A stretch of DNA of 60,069 bases, from NCBI RefSeq assembly GCF_009833095.1, contig NZ_QRCB01000022.1, forward strand, positions 1 through 60,069, in the 5' to 3' direction. Positions within the stretch are counted from its first letter, which is position 1; each line of letters starts with the position of its first letter. The DNA is from Nitrosomonas sp. JL21 (lineage in GTDB: Bacteria; Pseudomonadota; Gammaproteobacteria; Burkholderiales; Nitrosomonadaceae). Positions 8,598-16,867 of the stretch are shown in pieces. The notes beneath the pieces are model-generated. The model made no database searches, was not told the DNA's origin, and saw only the letters and a list, made by a program, of their open reading frames with translations. Made by a program: the position numbers and the translations under genes.

Positions 8598-9311
8598 TTA
8601 ATGTTGGATTTCAACAATTGAATTGATGCGCGCGATTCCACTGATGATGCGACCAGACTTATTCCGTACTTGCACGACTTGTCCCTCCGCAGCATCCGTC
8701 AGGGCTTGTCCTTCTGAACTCACACTGAACCCTTTCCCCTGAACGACGAGATTGACTTTCTGACCGCGTAAGATGGCATATGGCGCACGTAGCATCTGCG
8801 AGCGCAGAGGTTGACCGGCAGAGATGTTAGTGGTCGCAACTTTACCAATGACTTTTGCGGTATCGGTGGTTATTCCATCCGGCATTTGAGTCACATTCAT
8901 ATTCTGAGGGGTAATGTCTTCATAGGTGAGTGTCTGTCCGGTGGAAATTGGCCGCGTGGCATGAAGAACATTGACCATGATGTTGACTTCAGCCTGAACA
9001 TAGATAGTCCAGCTTGCGGATGGATTATTACAGCGAACACCGACCGAAGTTCTTCCCCACAAACGTCCTCCTGCTGGCATGAAAGGCTCCAGCTCCGGGC
9101 ACTTGGCCAGATTAAGATGCCGATCGATATTGTCGACGTTCACGGTGATTTGTCCGGGCAATGTTGCGGTTTGGCTGTAAATAAAATTCTCAACCGCATT
9201 TTTTATCAATGAGGTTTCTTGGTATTGCGCAGCAGGTTTTTGTTCATCTGCCAGTGAACAGGGCGAAAAAAACGCCAGCACACTGAATATCCATAGTAAG
9301 TGTCGAGTCAT
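8598..9311 (-). CDS. flgA: Flagellar P-ring assembly chaperone FlgA
   Basis: FlgA is a periplasmic chaperone for P-ring (FlgI) assembly. The 237-residue product has a signal peptide (to about residue 21, CSLA-DE), an N-terminal domain, and the SAF-type domain (RPISTGQTLTYEDI through to VNLVVQGKGFSVSSEG). The end (AAEGQVVQVRNKSGRIISGI) is typical of the family. It is transcribed divergently from flgB, the usual arrangement. The flgM and flgN genes often found next to flgA are absent; an acyl carrier protein follows instead. Confidence 0.93.
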   Translation of the reverse strand: MTRHLLWIFSVLAFFSPCSLADEQKPAAQYQETSLIKNAVENFIYSQTATLPGQITVNVDNIDRHLNLAKCPELEPFMPAGGRLWGRTSVGVRCNNPSASWTIYVQAEVNIMVNVLHATRPISTGQTLTYEDITPQNMNVTQMPDGITTDTAKVIGKVATTNISAGQPLRSQMLRAPYAILRGQKVNLVVQGKGFSVSSEGQALTDAAEGQVVQVRNKSGRIISGIARINSIVEIQH

Positions 9312-9343
9312 GATTAATGGATCGATTGATAGTTTGCCGCTGC

Positions 9344-9358
9344 CGGCAATTATTGCCG
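9344..9358. promoter_or_regulatory. Palindrome between flgA and flgB
   Basis: CGGCAAT-T-ATTGCCG is a perfect 7-bp dyad around a single base, 32 bases upstream of the flgA start. It may be an operator or part of the flgA leader. No regulator can be assigned. Confidence 0.35.
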
Positions 9359-9463
9359 TGAGCTTCGTGTTTTAACGAGAGATTTGCACTTTTATATTGA
9401 AAACAGAACTCATATTATGCTTTTATTGTTTATTAATCAGTATGTTAAATAATTATAAATACC

Positions 9464-9478
9464 TGGCATGCTAAATGC
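9464..9478 (+). promoter_or_regulatory. Sigma-54 promoter for the flgB operon
   Basis: TGGCATG-N4-ATGC carries the invariant GG (9465-9466) and GC (9477-9478) twelve bases apart, as in the sigma-54 consensus TGGCACG-N4-TTGC. Transcription would start near 9490, about 30 bases before flgB. An ATG inside this site opens the frame earlier but would lie upstream of the transcript start. Confidence 0.75.
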
Positions 9479-9518
9479 TTATAGTCGGTTAAGAAAAATT
9501 TTGATCAGGGTTAATACA

Positions 9519-9929
9519 ATGATTAATAAATTGGATAAAGAACTCAATTTTCATCATCAGGCATTAAGCTTAAGAGTTGCGCGACAAGAATTGCTGTCAA
9601 GTAATGTCGCCAATGCCGATACTCCTAATTTTAAAGCGAAAGACATTGATTTCGCTAGTATGCTTCGTGAAAAGCTGGCTACTACTCCAGCTCAAGCCAC
9701 CGTCAATCTCAATTCGACTTCCCCCATGCATTTTAATTCCGCCGCAGAAGGAATTTTCGGAGACAGCTTACTCTATCGCGTACCTTTGCAACCGAGTGCA
9801 GATGGTAACACAGTCGACATGGATCATGAGCGCACTCAATTCGCTGATAATTCAATCAAGTATGATGCCAGTATTTCTTTTATCAATAATGAGTTTAGAA
9901 ACCTCATGTTAGCTATGCAGGAGAGATAA
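9519..9929 (+). CDS. flgB: Flagellar basal-body rod protein FlgB
   Basis: FlgB forms the most proximal part of the rod, next to the export apparatus and MS-ring. The 136-residue product starts [19 protein letters not shown] and carries the flagellar rod signature [22 protein letters not shown] near the N-terminus, plus the C-terminal helix [20 protein letters not shown]. The frame opens at 9468, but that ATG is inside the sigma-54 promoter, so 9519 is the real start. It is the first gene of the nine-gene operon flgBCDEFGHIJ. Confidence 0.95.
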   Translation: MINKLDKELNFHHQALSLRVARQELLSSNVANADTPNFKAKDIDFASMLREKLATTPAQATVNLNSTSPMHFNSAAEGIFGDSLLYRVPLQPSADGNTVDMDHERTQFADNSIKYDASISFINNEFRNLMLAMQER

Positions 9930-9931
9930 TC

Positions 9932-10336
9932 ATGTCCTTGTTCAATGTGTTCAATATTGCCAGCTCAGCGATGTCCGCCCAATCACAGCGGTTGAATGTG
10001 GTGGCCAGTAATCTTTCAAATGCAGACAGTGTGACCAGTTCAACTGGAGAACCCTACCGGGGGCGCCAAGTTGTGTTCAGCACATTGCAGGCCGCCGCAA
10101 ATGGCGCAAGTGGCGTAAAAGTTGCCGGGGTCGTTCACGATCCTTCGCCAATGCGGCAAGTATTTGAACCCAAACATCCATTGGCTGATAAGAATGGCTA
10201 TGTGACGATGCCGAATGTGAATGTGGTCGATGAAATGGTCAATATGATGTCGGCTTCGCGTTCCTACCAGAATAGCGTCGATATGATGAATACCACCAAA
10301 TCACTGTTACAAAAAACATTGACCATTGGTCAATAA
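9932..10336 (+). CDS. flgC: Flagellar basal-body rod protein FlgC
   Basis: A proximal rod protein of 134 residues. It has the N-terminal signature [19 protein letters not shown] with SNLSNADSV, and the C-terminal motif [21 protein letters not shown] shared by rod and hook proteins, whose two terminal helices pack as a coiled coil. Two bases separate it from the flgB stop, so the two are co-translated. Confidence 0.96.
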   Translation: MSLFNVFNIASSAMSAQSQRLNVVASNLSNADSVTSSTGEPYRGRQVVFSTLQAAANGASGVKVAGVVHDPSPMRQVFEPKHPLADKNGYVTMPNVNVVDEMVNMMSASRSYQNSVDMMNTTKSLLQKTLTIGQ

Positions 10337-10344
10337 AGGAAATC

Positions 10345-11010
10345 ATGATGAGTACTATCCAGCAAACCAATTCCGCAATCAACTCAGCAGTTACGACGGG
10401 AGTTTCCAGCAAGAAAACTGTTGAAAACCCACAGGATCGTTTTCTGAAGCTGTTGGTGACTCAGATGAAAAACCAGGATCCGCTCAAGCCAATGGACAAT
10501 GCCGAAGTGACCAGTCAGATCGCTCAAATTAGTACGGTATCGGGCATCGATAAATTGAACACGACATTACAGGCATTGACCGATGATGTAGGTGAAAGCC
10601 TGTCGATGGAGGCCACCGGCATGATCGGGCATAGCGCATTCGTTGCCGGCAATTCAGTCGAATTGAACGGAGGCTCGGCAAAAATGGGTATTGAATTGGA
10701 GCAGCCGGTCGATCAAGTTCAAGTAACGATCAAGGACAGTGCGGGTATCACTATTCGTACGATGACTCTGGAGGCGTTCCCAACGGGTGTAAATACCATT
10801 TCGTGGGATGGCAAAACCGACAATAACACAACGGCCGCGGATGGAAGCTATACATTCGAAGTGAAAGCAACTCGAGGAGGAGAGGAAGTTAAGGCCACTC
10901 AACTCGCTCTGGGCGCTGTAAAGAGTGTTTCCCCTGCTGACGATGGCGCATTGCTGGATATGGGTAAATTAGGAATTGTCGGCCTGACCGACATCAAACA
11001 AGTATTTTAA
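10345..11010 (+). CDS. flgD: Flagellar hook-capping protein FlgD
   Basis: FlgD forms the scaffold cap on which FlgE is assembled. The 221-residue protein has the conserved N-terminus DRFLKLLVTQMKNQDPLKPM followed by TSQIAQISTVSGIDKLN. The central and C-terminal part has the FlgD Ig/Tudor-like features (ISWDGKTDNNTTAADGSYTF). AAGGA precedes two adjacent possible ATGs (10345, 10348). Eight bases separate it from flgC. Confidence 0.96.
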   Translation: MMSTIQQTNSAINSAVTTGVSSKKTVENPQDRFLKLLVTQMKNQDPLKPMDNAEVTSQIAQISTVSGIDKLNTTLQALTDDVGESLSMEATGMIGHSAFVAGNSVELNGGSAKMGIELEQPVDQVQVTIKDSAGITIRTMTLEAFPTGVNTISWDGKTDNNTTAADGSYTFEVKATRGGEEVKATQLALGAVKSVSPADDGALLDMGKLGIVGLTDIKQVF

Positions 11011-11023
11011 TGAGGAGAGCACC

Positions 11024-12292
11024 ATGAGTTTTCAACAGGGTTTAAGCGGTCTGAGCGCTGCATCAACAAATTTGGATGTGATCGGAAATAATATCGCCAA
11101 CGTGAACACGGCCGGATTTAAACAATCCAGAGCTCAGTTCACCGATATTCTGTCCAATTCAATTAACGGTGCCGGCGTATCTCAAGTTGGTATTGGCGCC
11201 AAAGTAGCCACCATCGGGCAATCCTTCAATCAAGGCAACATTTCGATGACCAACAATCCACTGGATATCGCAATTGATGGACAAGGGTTCTTCCGCATGA
11301 GCGACAACGGCGCCATAAGCTATAGCAGGAATGGTCAATTTCAGCTCGATGAGCAAGGATTCCTGACCGACGCAAAGGGATTGAATTTGACAGGTTACAT
11401 GGCTGATGCAGAAGGGAATGTTGATTCCAGCAAAACAGTTAATCTGAAACTGAATACCGCAGATCTGCCGCCTAAAGTGACCTCGAAATTTGACTGGGCT
11501 TTTAATTTGGATTCAACAGAACCTCCAGCATCTGTGACTACCTTTGATGCGACCAATCTGGACAGCTTCAATTTCACGAAATCCGGAACCATCTATGACA
11601 GCTTGGGTAATTCGCATCAGTTGGCGATTTATTTCCAGAAAACGGCAACTCCAAATACCTGGAATACGTATGTCACTGTTGACGGCAAAGTGGATGATAC
11701 AACGGGTGCTCCTGTAGGAATAAATCCTTCTTCTTCATCGCTCACTTTTGATGGGGCTGGAGTTTTAACTGGGATAGATGGCGCAGCCGCCGCACCCATT
11801 AGCGTATCGGTTAATTTGACTACGCTTGATGCGACGCTTGGAGCCATTTCACCGCTGGTTTTTGATCTGGATCTGACCGAAACCACGCAATTCGGATCAG
11901 CTTCGAGTGTCAAATCTAATTTCCAGGATGGTTATTCAGCCAGCCGTTTGGCGGGATTTTCAACCTCTCCGGAAGGGATCATACAAGGAAATTACAGCAA
12001 TGGTGAAAGCCGACCCATTGCGCAAGTCGCGCTAGCCAACTTTATCAATCCGCAAGGATTGGCTGCCGTCGGTAATGGGCAGTGGATCGAGACACCAAGT
12101 TCCGGCCAGCCTCTGGTTGGAGCGCCGAAAACAGGCACGCTCGGTGTATTGCAAGCTTCCGCGATTGAAGATGCCAATGTCGATTTGACAACAGAGCTGG
12201 TAAAAATGATCACCGCGCAACGCATGTATCAAGCAAATGCCAAGTCGATAGAAACCCAGGACGCGGTATTGCAGACACTGGTTAATCTCTAA
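11024..12292 (+). CDS. flgE: Flagellar hook protein FlgE
   Basis: The main hook subunit, 422 residues. It has the N-terminal rod/hook signature LSGLSAASTNLDVIGNNIANVNTAGF (shown in part), the FlgE-specific middle domain (DSLGNSHQLAIYF), and the C-terminal helix VDLTTELVKMITAQRMYQANAK. Length is normal for a betaproteobacterial FlgE. GAGGAG precedes the start. It is preceded by its own cap gene flgD. Confidence 0.96.
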   Translation: MSFQQGLSGLSAASTNLDVIGNNIANVNTAGFKQSRAQFTDILSNSINGAGVSQVGIGAKVATIGQSFNQGNISMTNNPLDIAIDGQGFFRMSDNGAISYSRNGQFQLDEQGFLTDAKGLNLTGYMADAEGNVDSSKTVNLKLNTADLPPKVTSKFDWAFNLDSTEPPASVTTFDATNLDSFNFTKSGTIYDSLGNSHQLAIYFQKTATPNTWNTYVTVDGKVDDTTGAPVGINPSSSSLTFDGAGVLTGIDGAAAAPISVSVNLTTLDATLGAISPLVFDLDLTETTQFGSASSVKSNFQDGYSASRLAGFSTSPEGIIQGNYSNGESRPIAQVALANFINPQGLAAVGNGQWIETPSSGQPLVGAPKTGTLGVLQASAIEDANVDLTTELVKMITAQRMYQANAKSIETQDAVLQTLVNL

Positions 12293-12318
12293 TTATTTAT
12301 TAACTTAGGTGCGATCTT

Positions 12319-13062
12319 ATGGACCGACTTATTTACACCTCGATGACCGGCGCAAATCATACGCTGAATCAGCAGGCAACGGTTGCGCATAATCTGGCGA
12401 ATGCATCAACCACGGGTTTTCGTGCCGAGAATAATGCATTCCGTGCGGTGCCGGTATTTGGCGATGGATTGCCCACGCGTGCTTTTGTTGTTGATTCAAC
12501 CACGGCAGCGGATTTCTCGACGGGGCACTTAGAGACGACGGGACGGGATCTGGATGTGGCCGTCAAAGGTTCCGGCTGGATTACCGTGCAGCTCGATAAT
12601 GGTGAAGAGGCCTATACCCGTAATGGAAGTCTGCAGGTGAGCCCGAATGGCGTATTGCTGACCCAGAATGGACTCAAAGTGAAAGGTGAGACAGGCATCA
12701 TCGCAGTTCCGCCTGAGACTCGCATCACGATTGGGGTCGATGGAACGGTGTCCTCGGTTCCGATCAATCCGCAGCCCAATACCGTCGCTGCAGTAGGCCG
12801 CATCAAACTGGTCAATCCGCCCGAAGACAGCTTGGTTAAAGGCCCCGATGGCTTGTTTCGGTTAAAGGATGGCAAGACTGCGCCGGTGGACGGCAGAGTG
12901 CGGCTCATCGACGGTACATTGGAAGGCAGCAACGTGAATGTCGTGCATGAGATGGTCAGCATGATCGCACTGGCTCGTCAATTCGATATGCAAATGAAGA
13001 TGTTGGATAGTGCTCAGCGAAATGCCGAGCAAGCGAGCGAAATAATGGTTCTAAGAGCCTAA
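12319..13062 (+). CDS. flgF: Flagellar basal-body rod protein FlgF
   Basis: A proximal rod protein of 247 residues. The N-terminus MDRLIYTSMTGANHTLNQQA and HNLANASTTGFRAENNAF are FlgF-type. The C-terminal helix reads SNVNVVHEMVSMIALARQFD. The order flgE-flgF-flgG is the standard one. A 26-base gap separates it from flgE. Confidence 0.95.
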   Translation: MDRLIYTSMTGANHTLNQQATVAHNLANASTTGFRAENNAFRAVPVFGDGLPTRAFVVDSTTAADFSTGHLETTGRDLDVAVKGSGWITVQLDNGEEAYTRNGSLQVSPNGVLLTQNGLKVKGETGIIAVPPETRITIGVDGTVSSVPINPQPNTVAAVGRIKLVNPPEDSLVKGPDGLFRLKDGKTAPVDGRVRLIDGTLEGSNVNVVHEMVSMIALARQFDMQMKMLDSAQRNAEQASEIMVLRA

Positions 13063-13084
13063 TTAAACGAAGAGGTTAACTGAA

Positions 13085-13867
13085 ATGATACGTTCACTAT
13101 GGATTTCCAAAACAGGTCTTGATGCGCAGCAAACCAAGATGGATGTCATCGCCAACAACTTGGCAAACACTAGCACGAATGGATTCAAGCGCGCACGCGC
13201 AGTATTTGAAGATTTGCTGTATCAGACACTGCGTCAACCGGGTGCGCAATCCTCTCAACAAACGCAATTACCATCCGGACTGCAACTCGGCACAGGCGTC
13301 AAGCCCGTTGCGACCGAAAGTATTTTTACTCAGGGCGGGCTTCAGCAGACTGACAACCAGAAAGATGTGGCGATTCGCGGTGTGGGTTTTTTCCAAGTGC
13401 TCTTGCCTGATGGCACGACTGCCTATACTCGGGACGGAGCATTTCAATCGGATATCAATGGTCAGGTAGTGACTTCCAGCGGTTATCCCGTTCAGCCAGC
13501 GATCACGGTACCGCCCAACGCTACCGCGATTACGGTTGCGCGGGATGGGACAGTATCGGCCACGGTACCTGGCTCTACCGCACCGCTTCAAGTTGGGAAT
13601 ATTCAATTGGCCAGCTTTATCAATCCGGCTGGCTTGCAAAAAATGGGCGAGAATTTGTATATGGAAACCGCATCCAGCGGAACACCCAATCAAAATGCGC
13701 CCGGAACCAATGGCTTGGGATTGCTCGAACAGAATTTCGTGGAAACTTCCAATGTCAATGTCGTGGAAGAATTGGTCAACATGATTCAAACCCAGCGTGC
13801 GTACGAAATGAATTCCAAGTCGATCGAAACTTCCGATCAAATGTTGCAACGGTTATCTCAATTGTAA
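13085..13867 (+). CDS. flgG: Flagellar distal rod protein FlgG
   Basis: The distal rod subunit, 260 residues, the canonical length. Key stretches are [40 protein letters not shown] with [12 protein letters not shown], the part that makes the FlgG rod stiff, and the C-terminal [25 protein letters not shown] precedes the start. Confidence 0.97.
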   Translation: MIRSLWISKTGLDAQQTKMDVIANNLANTSTNGFKRARAVFEDLLYQTLRQPGAQSSQQTQLPSGLQLGTGVKPVATESIFTQGGLQQTDNQKDVAIRGVGFFQVLLPDGTTAYTRDGAFQSDINGQVVTSSGYPVQPAITVPPNATAITVARDGTVSATVPGSTAPLQVGNIQLASFINPAGLQKMGENLYMETASSGTPNQNAPGTNGLGLLEQNFVETSNVNVVEELVNMIQTQRAYEMNSKSIETSDQMLQRLSQL

Positions 13868-13893
13868 TCAAAATCGCCATGTGGAGTGATGTG

Positions 13894-14607
13894 ATGTTTG
13901 AACTCAGCCAGCTAAAGAAAAGCCAGTGTCGCCATATTCTTGGCCTGGGTGTGATATTGCTCTCGGGTTGCGCCATGACACCTTCAACGACGACGCATCA
14001 ACCCAATACTCAACGGCCTTTCCAGGCGGGTACGGTAGCCGTTCAGCCTACCGGAGCGATTTTCCAGAATGTCAACAGCGCAGTTAACGCTGTTCGATAT
14101 ACCCCATTGTTCGAAGATCGGCGGGCACGAAGCGTGGGTGACACCATTATCGTCGCTCTGAATGAAACGATGAATGCCAGTAAAAGCTCCGGCAGCAATG
14201 TCGATCGTTCCGGCGAGCTCGGATTCTCGGTGCCGAATTTTTTTGGCATTCCGTTGAGTTTGCTGCAAAAGAATGCAACGGCTGAAGCCAAGGCGACCAA
14301 TAAGTTCGATGGCGGTGGCGAAAGTTCCAGTAAGAATAATTTCAAGGGAACAATCACGGTGACTGTGATCGAAGCGTTGCCGAATGGGAATCTGGTGGTG
14401 AGCGGAGAAAAGCAATTTGGCATAAATCAGGGTCAGGAATTCGTGCGCTTGTCGGGTGTGGTAAATCCTATCCATATCATCGGCAATACGATTTCTTCCA
14501 CGCACGTGGCGGATGCGCGCATAGAGTACCGCGCCAATGGCTATCTGGACGAAGCGCAGACGATGGGATGGTTGTCGCGATTCTTCCTGACGATTTCTCC
14601 GTTTTAA
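13894..14607 (+). CDS. flgH: Flagellar L-ring lipoprotein FlgH
   Basis: FlgH forms the outer-membrane L-ring. The product has a lipoprotein signal with lipobox VILLSGC, the lipidated cysteine being residue 26 of the 237-residue form. Family stretches are [21 protein letters not shown] (shown whole here is the conserved core), [13 protein letters not shown] and a C-terminus at [12 protein letters not shown]. The open frame starts at 13879, but GGAG at 13883-13886 lies inside that extension and is seven bases from the ATG at 13894. Confidence 0.94.
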   Translation: MFELSQLKKSQCRHILGLGVILLSGCAMTPSTTTHQPNTQRPFQAGTVAVQPTGAIFQNVNSAVNAVRYTPLFEDRRARSVGDTIIVALNETMNASKSSGSNVDRSGELGFSVPNFFGIPLSLLQKNATAEAKATNKFDGGGESSSKNNFKGTITVTVIEALPNGNLVVSGEKQFGINQGQEFVRLSGVVNPIHIIGNTISSTHVADARIEYRANGYLDEAQTMGWLSRFFLTISPF

Positions 14608-14640
14608 TGGCATGAATGTGAAGAAAGGCTGACAAGCGAG

Positions 14641-15765
14641 ATGAAGATGACGATAAAAAACAAACGGGTTAAATATTACTTTCTTATTCTGTTCTTATGG
14701 GGTTTGCTGCCAGGCTTGAGTCATGCGGATCGTATCAAGGATCTCGCATCCATTCAGGGCGTGCGCAGCAATCAATTGATAGGCTATGGATTGGTGGTAG
14801 GTTTGGATGGCAGCGGTGACATGACGACTCAGACGCCGTTTACCGTCCAAAGTATCATCAGCATGTTAGGTCAATTGGGTATTAACTTGCCACCCGGCAC
14901 CAATCTGCAATTACGCAATGTTGCCGCGGTCATGGTGACAGCTTCGCTGCCGGCATTTTCCAAGCCTGGTCAGCAGATCGATGTTACGGTCTCTTCGATG
15001 GGTAATGCTAAAAGTTTACGCGGAGGCACATTATTGATGACTCCTCTGAAAGGCGTCGATAATCAAGTGTATGCAATGGCGCAGGGCAATGTCCTGGTGG
15101 GAGGAATAGGCGCAGCGGCAGGCGGCAGCAGTGTGCAGATCAATCATCTCGGTGTCGGGCGTATTTCAGGAGGCGGTATTGTTGAGCGGGAGATTCCCAC
15201 AACGGTTGGGCAGGGCGAGTATGTCAACCTGGAACTGAATACCACAGATTTTTCCACCGTTCATCGCATCGTCGACGCCATTAACGGAATTTATCCATCT
15301 GCTGCTACCGCCGTGGATGGCCGTGTAGTGCAGGTGAGAGCGCCTGCCGATAACAGCCAGCGGATCATGTTTATTTCTCGAATCGAGAGCTTGGATATCA
15401 CGCCGGCCAGGGCACCTGCGAAAGTGATCGTTAATTCACGCACCGGTTCGGTGGTAATGAATCAGGCGGTCACCCTTGAAAGTAGTGCGGTAGCACACGG
15501 TAACTTATCGATCATCATCAATACCGAGCCTGTCATCAGTCAGCCTGGCCCTTTTGCACAGCGGGGTGAAACAGTGGTAACTCAACGGTCTCAGGTTGAA
15601 ATTCGCACCGATGAGGGAAATTTAATGCTCCTACCCAACGGCGCCGATCTGGGTGCGGTCGTGAAAGCGCTGACAGCCATTGGTGCTACCACACAAGATC
15701 TGCTTGCCATACTGCAGGCCTTGAAAGCGGCGGGTTCTTTGCGTGCCGAGTTAGAAATCATTTAA
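14641..15765 (+). CDS. flgI: Flagellar P-ring protein FlgI
   Basis: FlgI builds the periplasmic P-ring around the rod. The 374-residue product has a Sec signal peptide ending LPGLSHA, then the near-invariant mature start DRIKDLASIQGVRSNQLIGY. Further family stretches are VQSIISMLGQLGINLPPGT and the C-terminus LLAILQALKAAGSLRAELEII. Its chaperone FlgA is encoded at the other end of the cluster. Confidence 0.97.
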   Translation: MKMTIKNKRVKYYFLILFLWGLLPGLSHADRIKDLASIQGVRSNQLIGYGLVVGLDGSGDMTTQTPFTVQSIISMLGQLGINLPPGTNLQLRNVAAVMVTASLPAFSKPGQQIDVTVSSMGNAKSLRGGTLLMTPLKGVDNQVYAMAQGNVLVGGIGAAAGGSSVQINHLGVGRISGGGIVEREIPTTVGQGEYVNLELNTTDFSTVHRIVDAINGIYPSAATAVDGRVVQVRAPADNSQRIMFISRIESLDITPARAPAKVIVNSRTGSVVMNQAVTLESSAVAHGNLSIIINTEPVISQPGPFAQRGETVVTQRSQVEIRTDEGNLMLLPNGADLGAVVKALTAIGATTQDLLAILQALKAAGSLRAELEII

Positions 15766-15785
15766 TCATACGGGTAGATTGCAAC

Positions 15786-16787
15786 ATGATCATTTCAGCA
15801 GATATTTCCAGTAAGCTCGCGGTTGATTCCAAAAGTATCGATGATTTGCATGCGATGGCTAGGCATAAGCCTGATGAGGCTCTGCAGAAGGTTGCTCAGC
15901 AATTTGAAGCATTATTCACGCATATGCTACTCAAGAGTATGCGTGAAGCTACGCCTAAAGATGGGCTATTCGATAGCCAGCAAACTCAGTTTTTTACGCA
16001 AATGTATGACCAGCAATTGGCTCAGCATATTTCGACCAAAGGAATCGGGATTGCTGATTTAATGGTACAGCAGTTGAGCCGAACCAATCAACGCAGCGAA
16101 CCCCAGACTTCGATCAGCCAAACTGATGCTATCTTGTCTTCGATTCATGCAGCGTCAATGGCGAACAAGCAGGGGCATCCGAATGATCGAGCAGAACAGC
16201 TATGGTCAGCTGCTAATCGTGATGGTCATAAGGTTGTACCGGCAGAAAGAGCCAATTCCTCGGCGGAGCCATTTGCTCAACCAGTTCAATCAGAGTCATC
16301 GTTGAGAAAGCAGCCCAATTCTTCAGTAAATTTCTTCGATAAACTGTTACCTCATGCAAAAATCACCTCTGAGGCAACAGGAATTCCTCCTCATTTCATG
16401 CTGGCCCAGGCTGCGCTTGAAAGTGGTTGGGGCAAGCATGAGATTCGTCGAGCTGATAACAGCCCAAGCTACAATCTGTTTGGAATCAAGGCTGGTGCAA
16501 GTTGGAAGGGAGATACCGTTGAAAAGGTGACTACCGAATATATCAATGGTGCGCCTCAGAAAGTCGTGGAAAAATTCCGTGCTTATAAATCGTATGCTGA
16601 AGGATTCAACGACTACGCCAGATTACTTTCAGACAATCCCCGTTATGCAAAAGTCCTGAATTCAACCGATGCGACCTCATTCGCACATGGTTTGCAACGT
16701 GCTGGATACGCAACGGATCCGCAGTATGCCGAAAAATTGATACGAATACTGAAGAGCGAATCGTTGCAGAATCGGGGGGTAATTTAA
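15786..16787 (+). CDS. flgJ: Flagellar rod assembly muramidase FlgJ
   Basis: A 333-residue two-domain protein. The N-terminal rod-binding domain (about 30-105) contains VAQQFEALFTHMLLKSMREA. The C-terminal domain (about 180-330) is a glucosaminidase-type peptidoglycan hydrolase: LAQAALESGWGKHEI holds the catalytic Glu, and SYNLFGIKAGASWKGDTV and YASYAEGFNDYA-like stretches follow. It opens the murein for the rod. A low-complexity linker joins the domains. It ends the flgB operon; flgK follows 80 bases on with its own promoter. Confidence 0.96.
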   Translation: MIISADISSKLAVDSKSIDDLHAMARHKPDEALQKVAQQFEALFTHMLLKSMREATPKDGLFDSQQTQFFTQMYDQQLAQHISTKGIGIADLMVQQLSRTNQRSEPQTSISQTDAILSSIHAASMANKQGHPNDRAEQLWSAANRDGHKVVPAERANSSAEPFAQPVQSESSLRKQPNSSVNFFDKLLPHAKITSEATGIPPHFMLAQAALESGWGKHEIRRADNSPSYNLFGIKAGASWKGDTVEKVTTEYINGAPQKVVEKFRAYKSYAEGFNDYARLLSDNPRYAKVLNSTDATSFAHGLQRAGYATDPQYAEKLIRILKSESLQNRGVI

Positions 16788-16800
16788 TGTTAAAAACTCA

Positions 16801-16827
16801 TTAATTCTTTTGTAGATTTGCCGATAT
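16801..16827 (+). promoter_or_regulatory. Sigma-28 (FliA) promoter for flgKL
   Basis: TTAA (16801-16804), a 15-base spacer and GCCGATAT (16820-16827) match the flagellar sigma-28 consensus TAAA-N15-GCCGATAA at 10 of 12 positions. It lies 40 bases before flgK, so the hook-junction genes are probably class III. Confidence 0.75.
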
Positions 16828-16867
16828 AAATTATAACCTTTTAATATTAATCATTTAATTTAATAAT

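Noticed and set aside
9312..9400. Sigma-54 or sigma-28 promoter for flgA
   Set aside because: The GG-to-GC spacing is 10 instead of 12 bases, and the TAAA/GCAATAA match to sigma-28 needs a shifted spacer.
13268..13849. 193-residue minus-strand frame opposite flgG
   Set aside because: Antisense shadow of flgG with no start context or family features.
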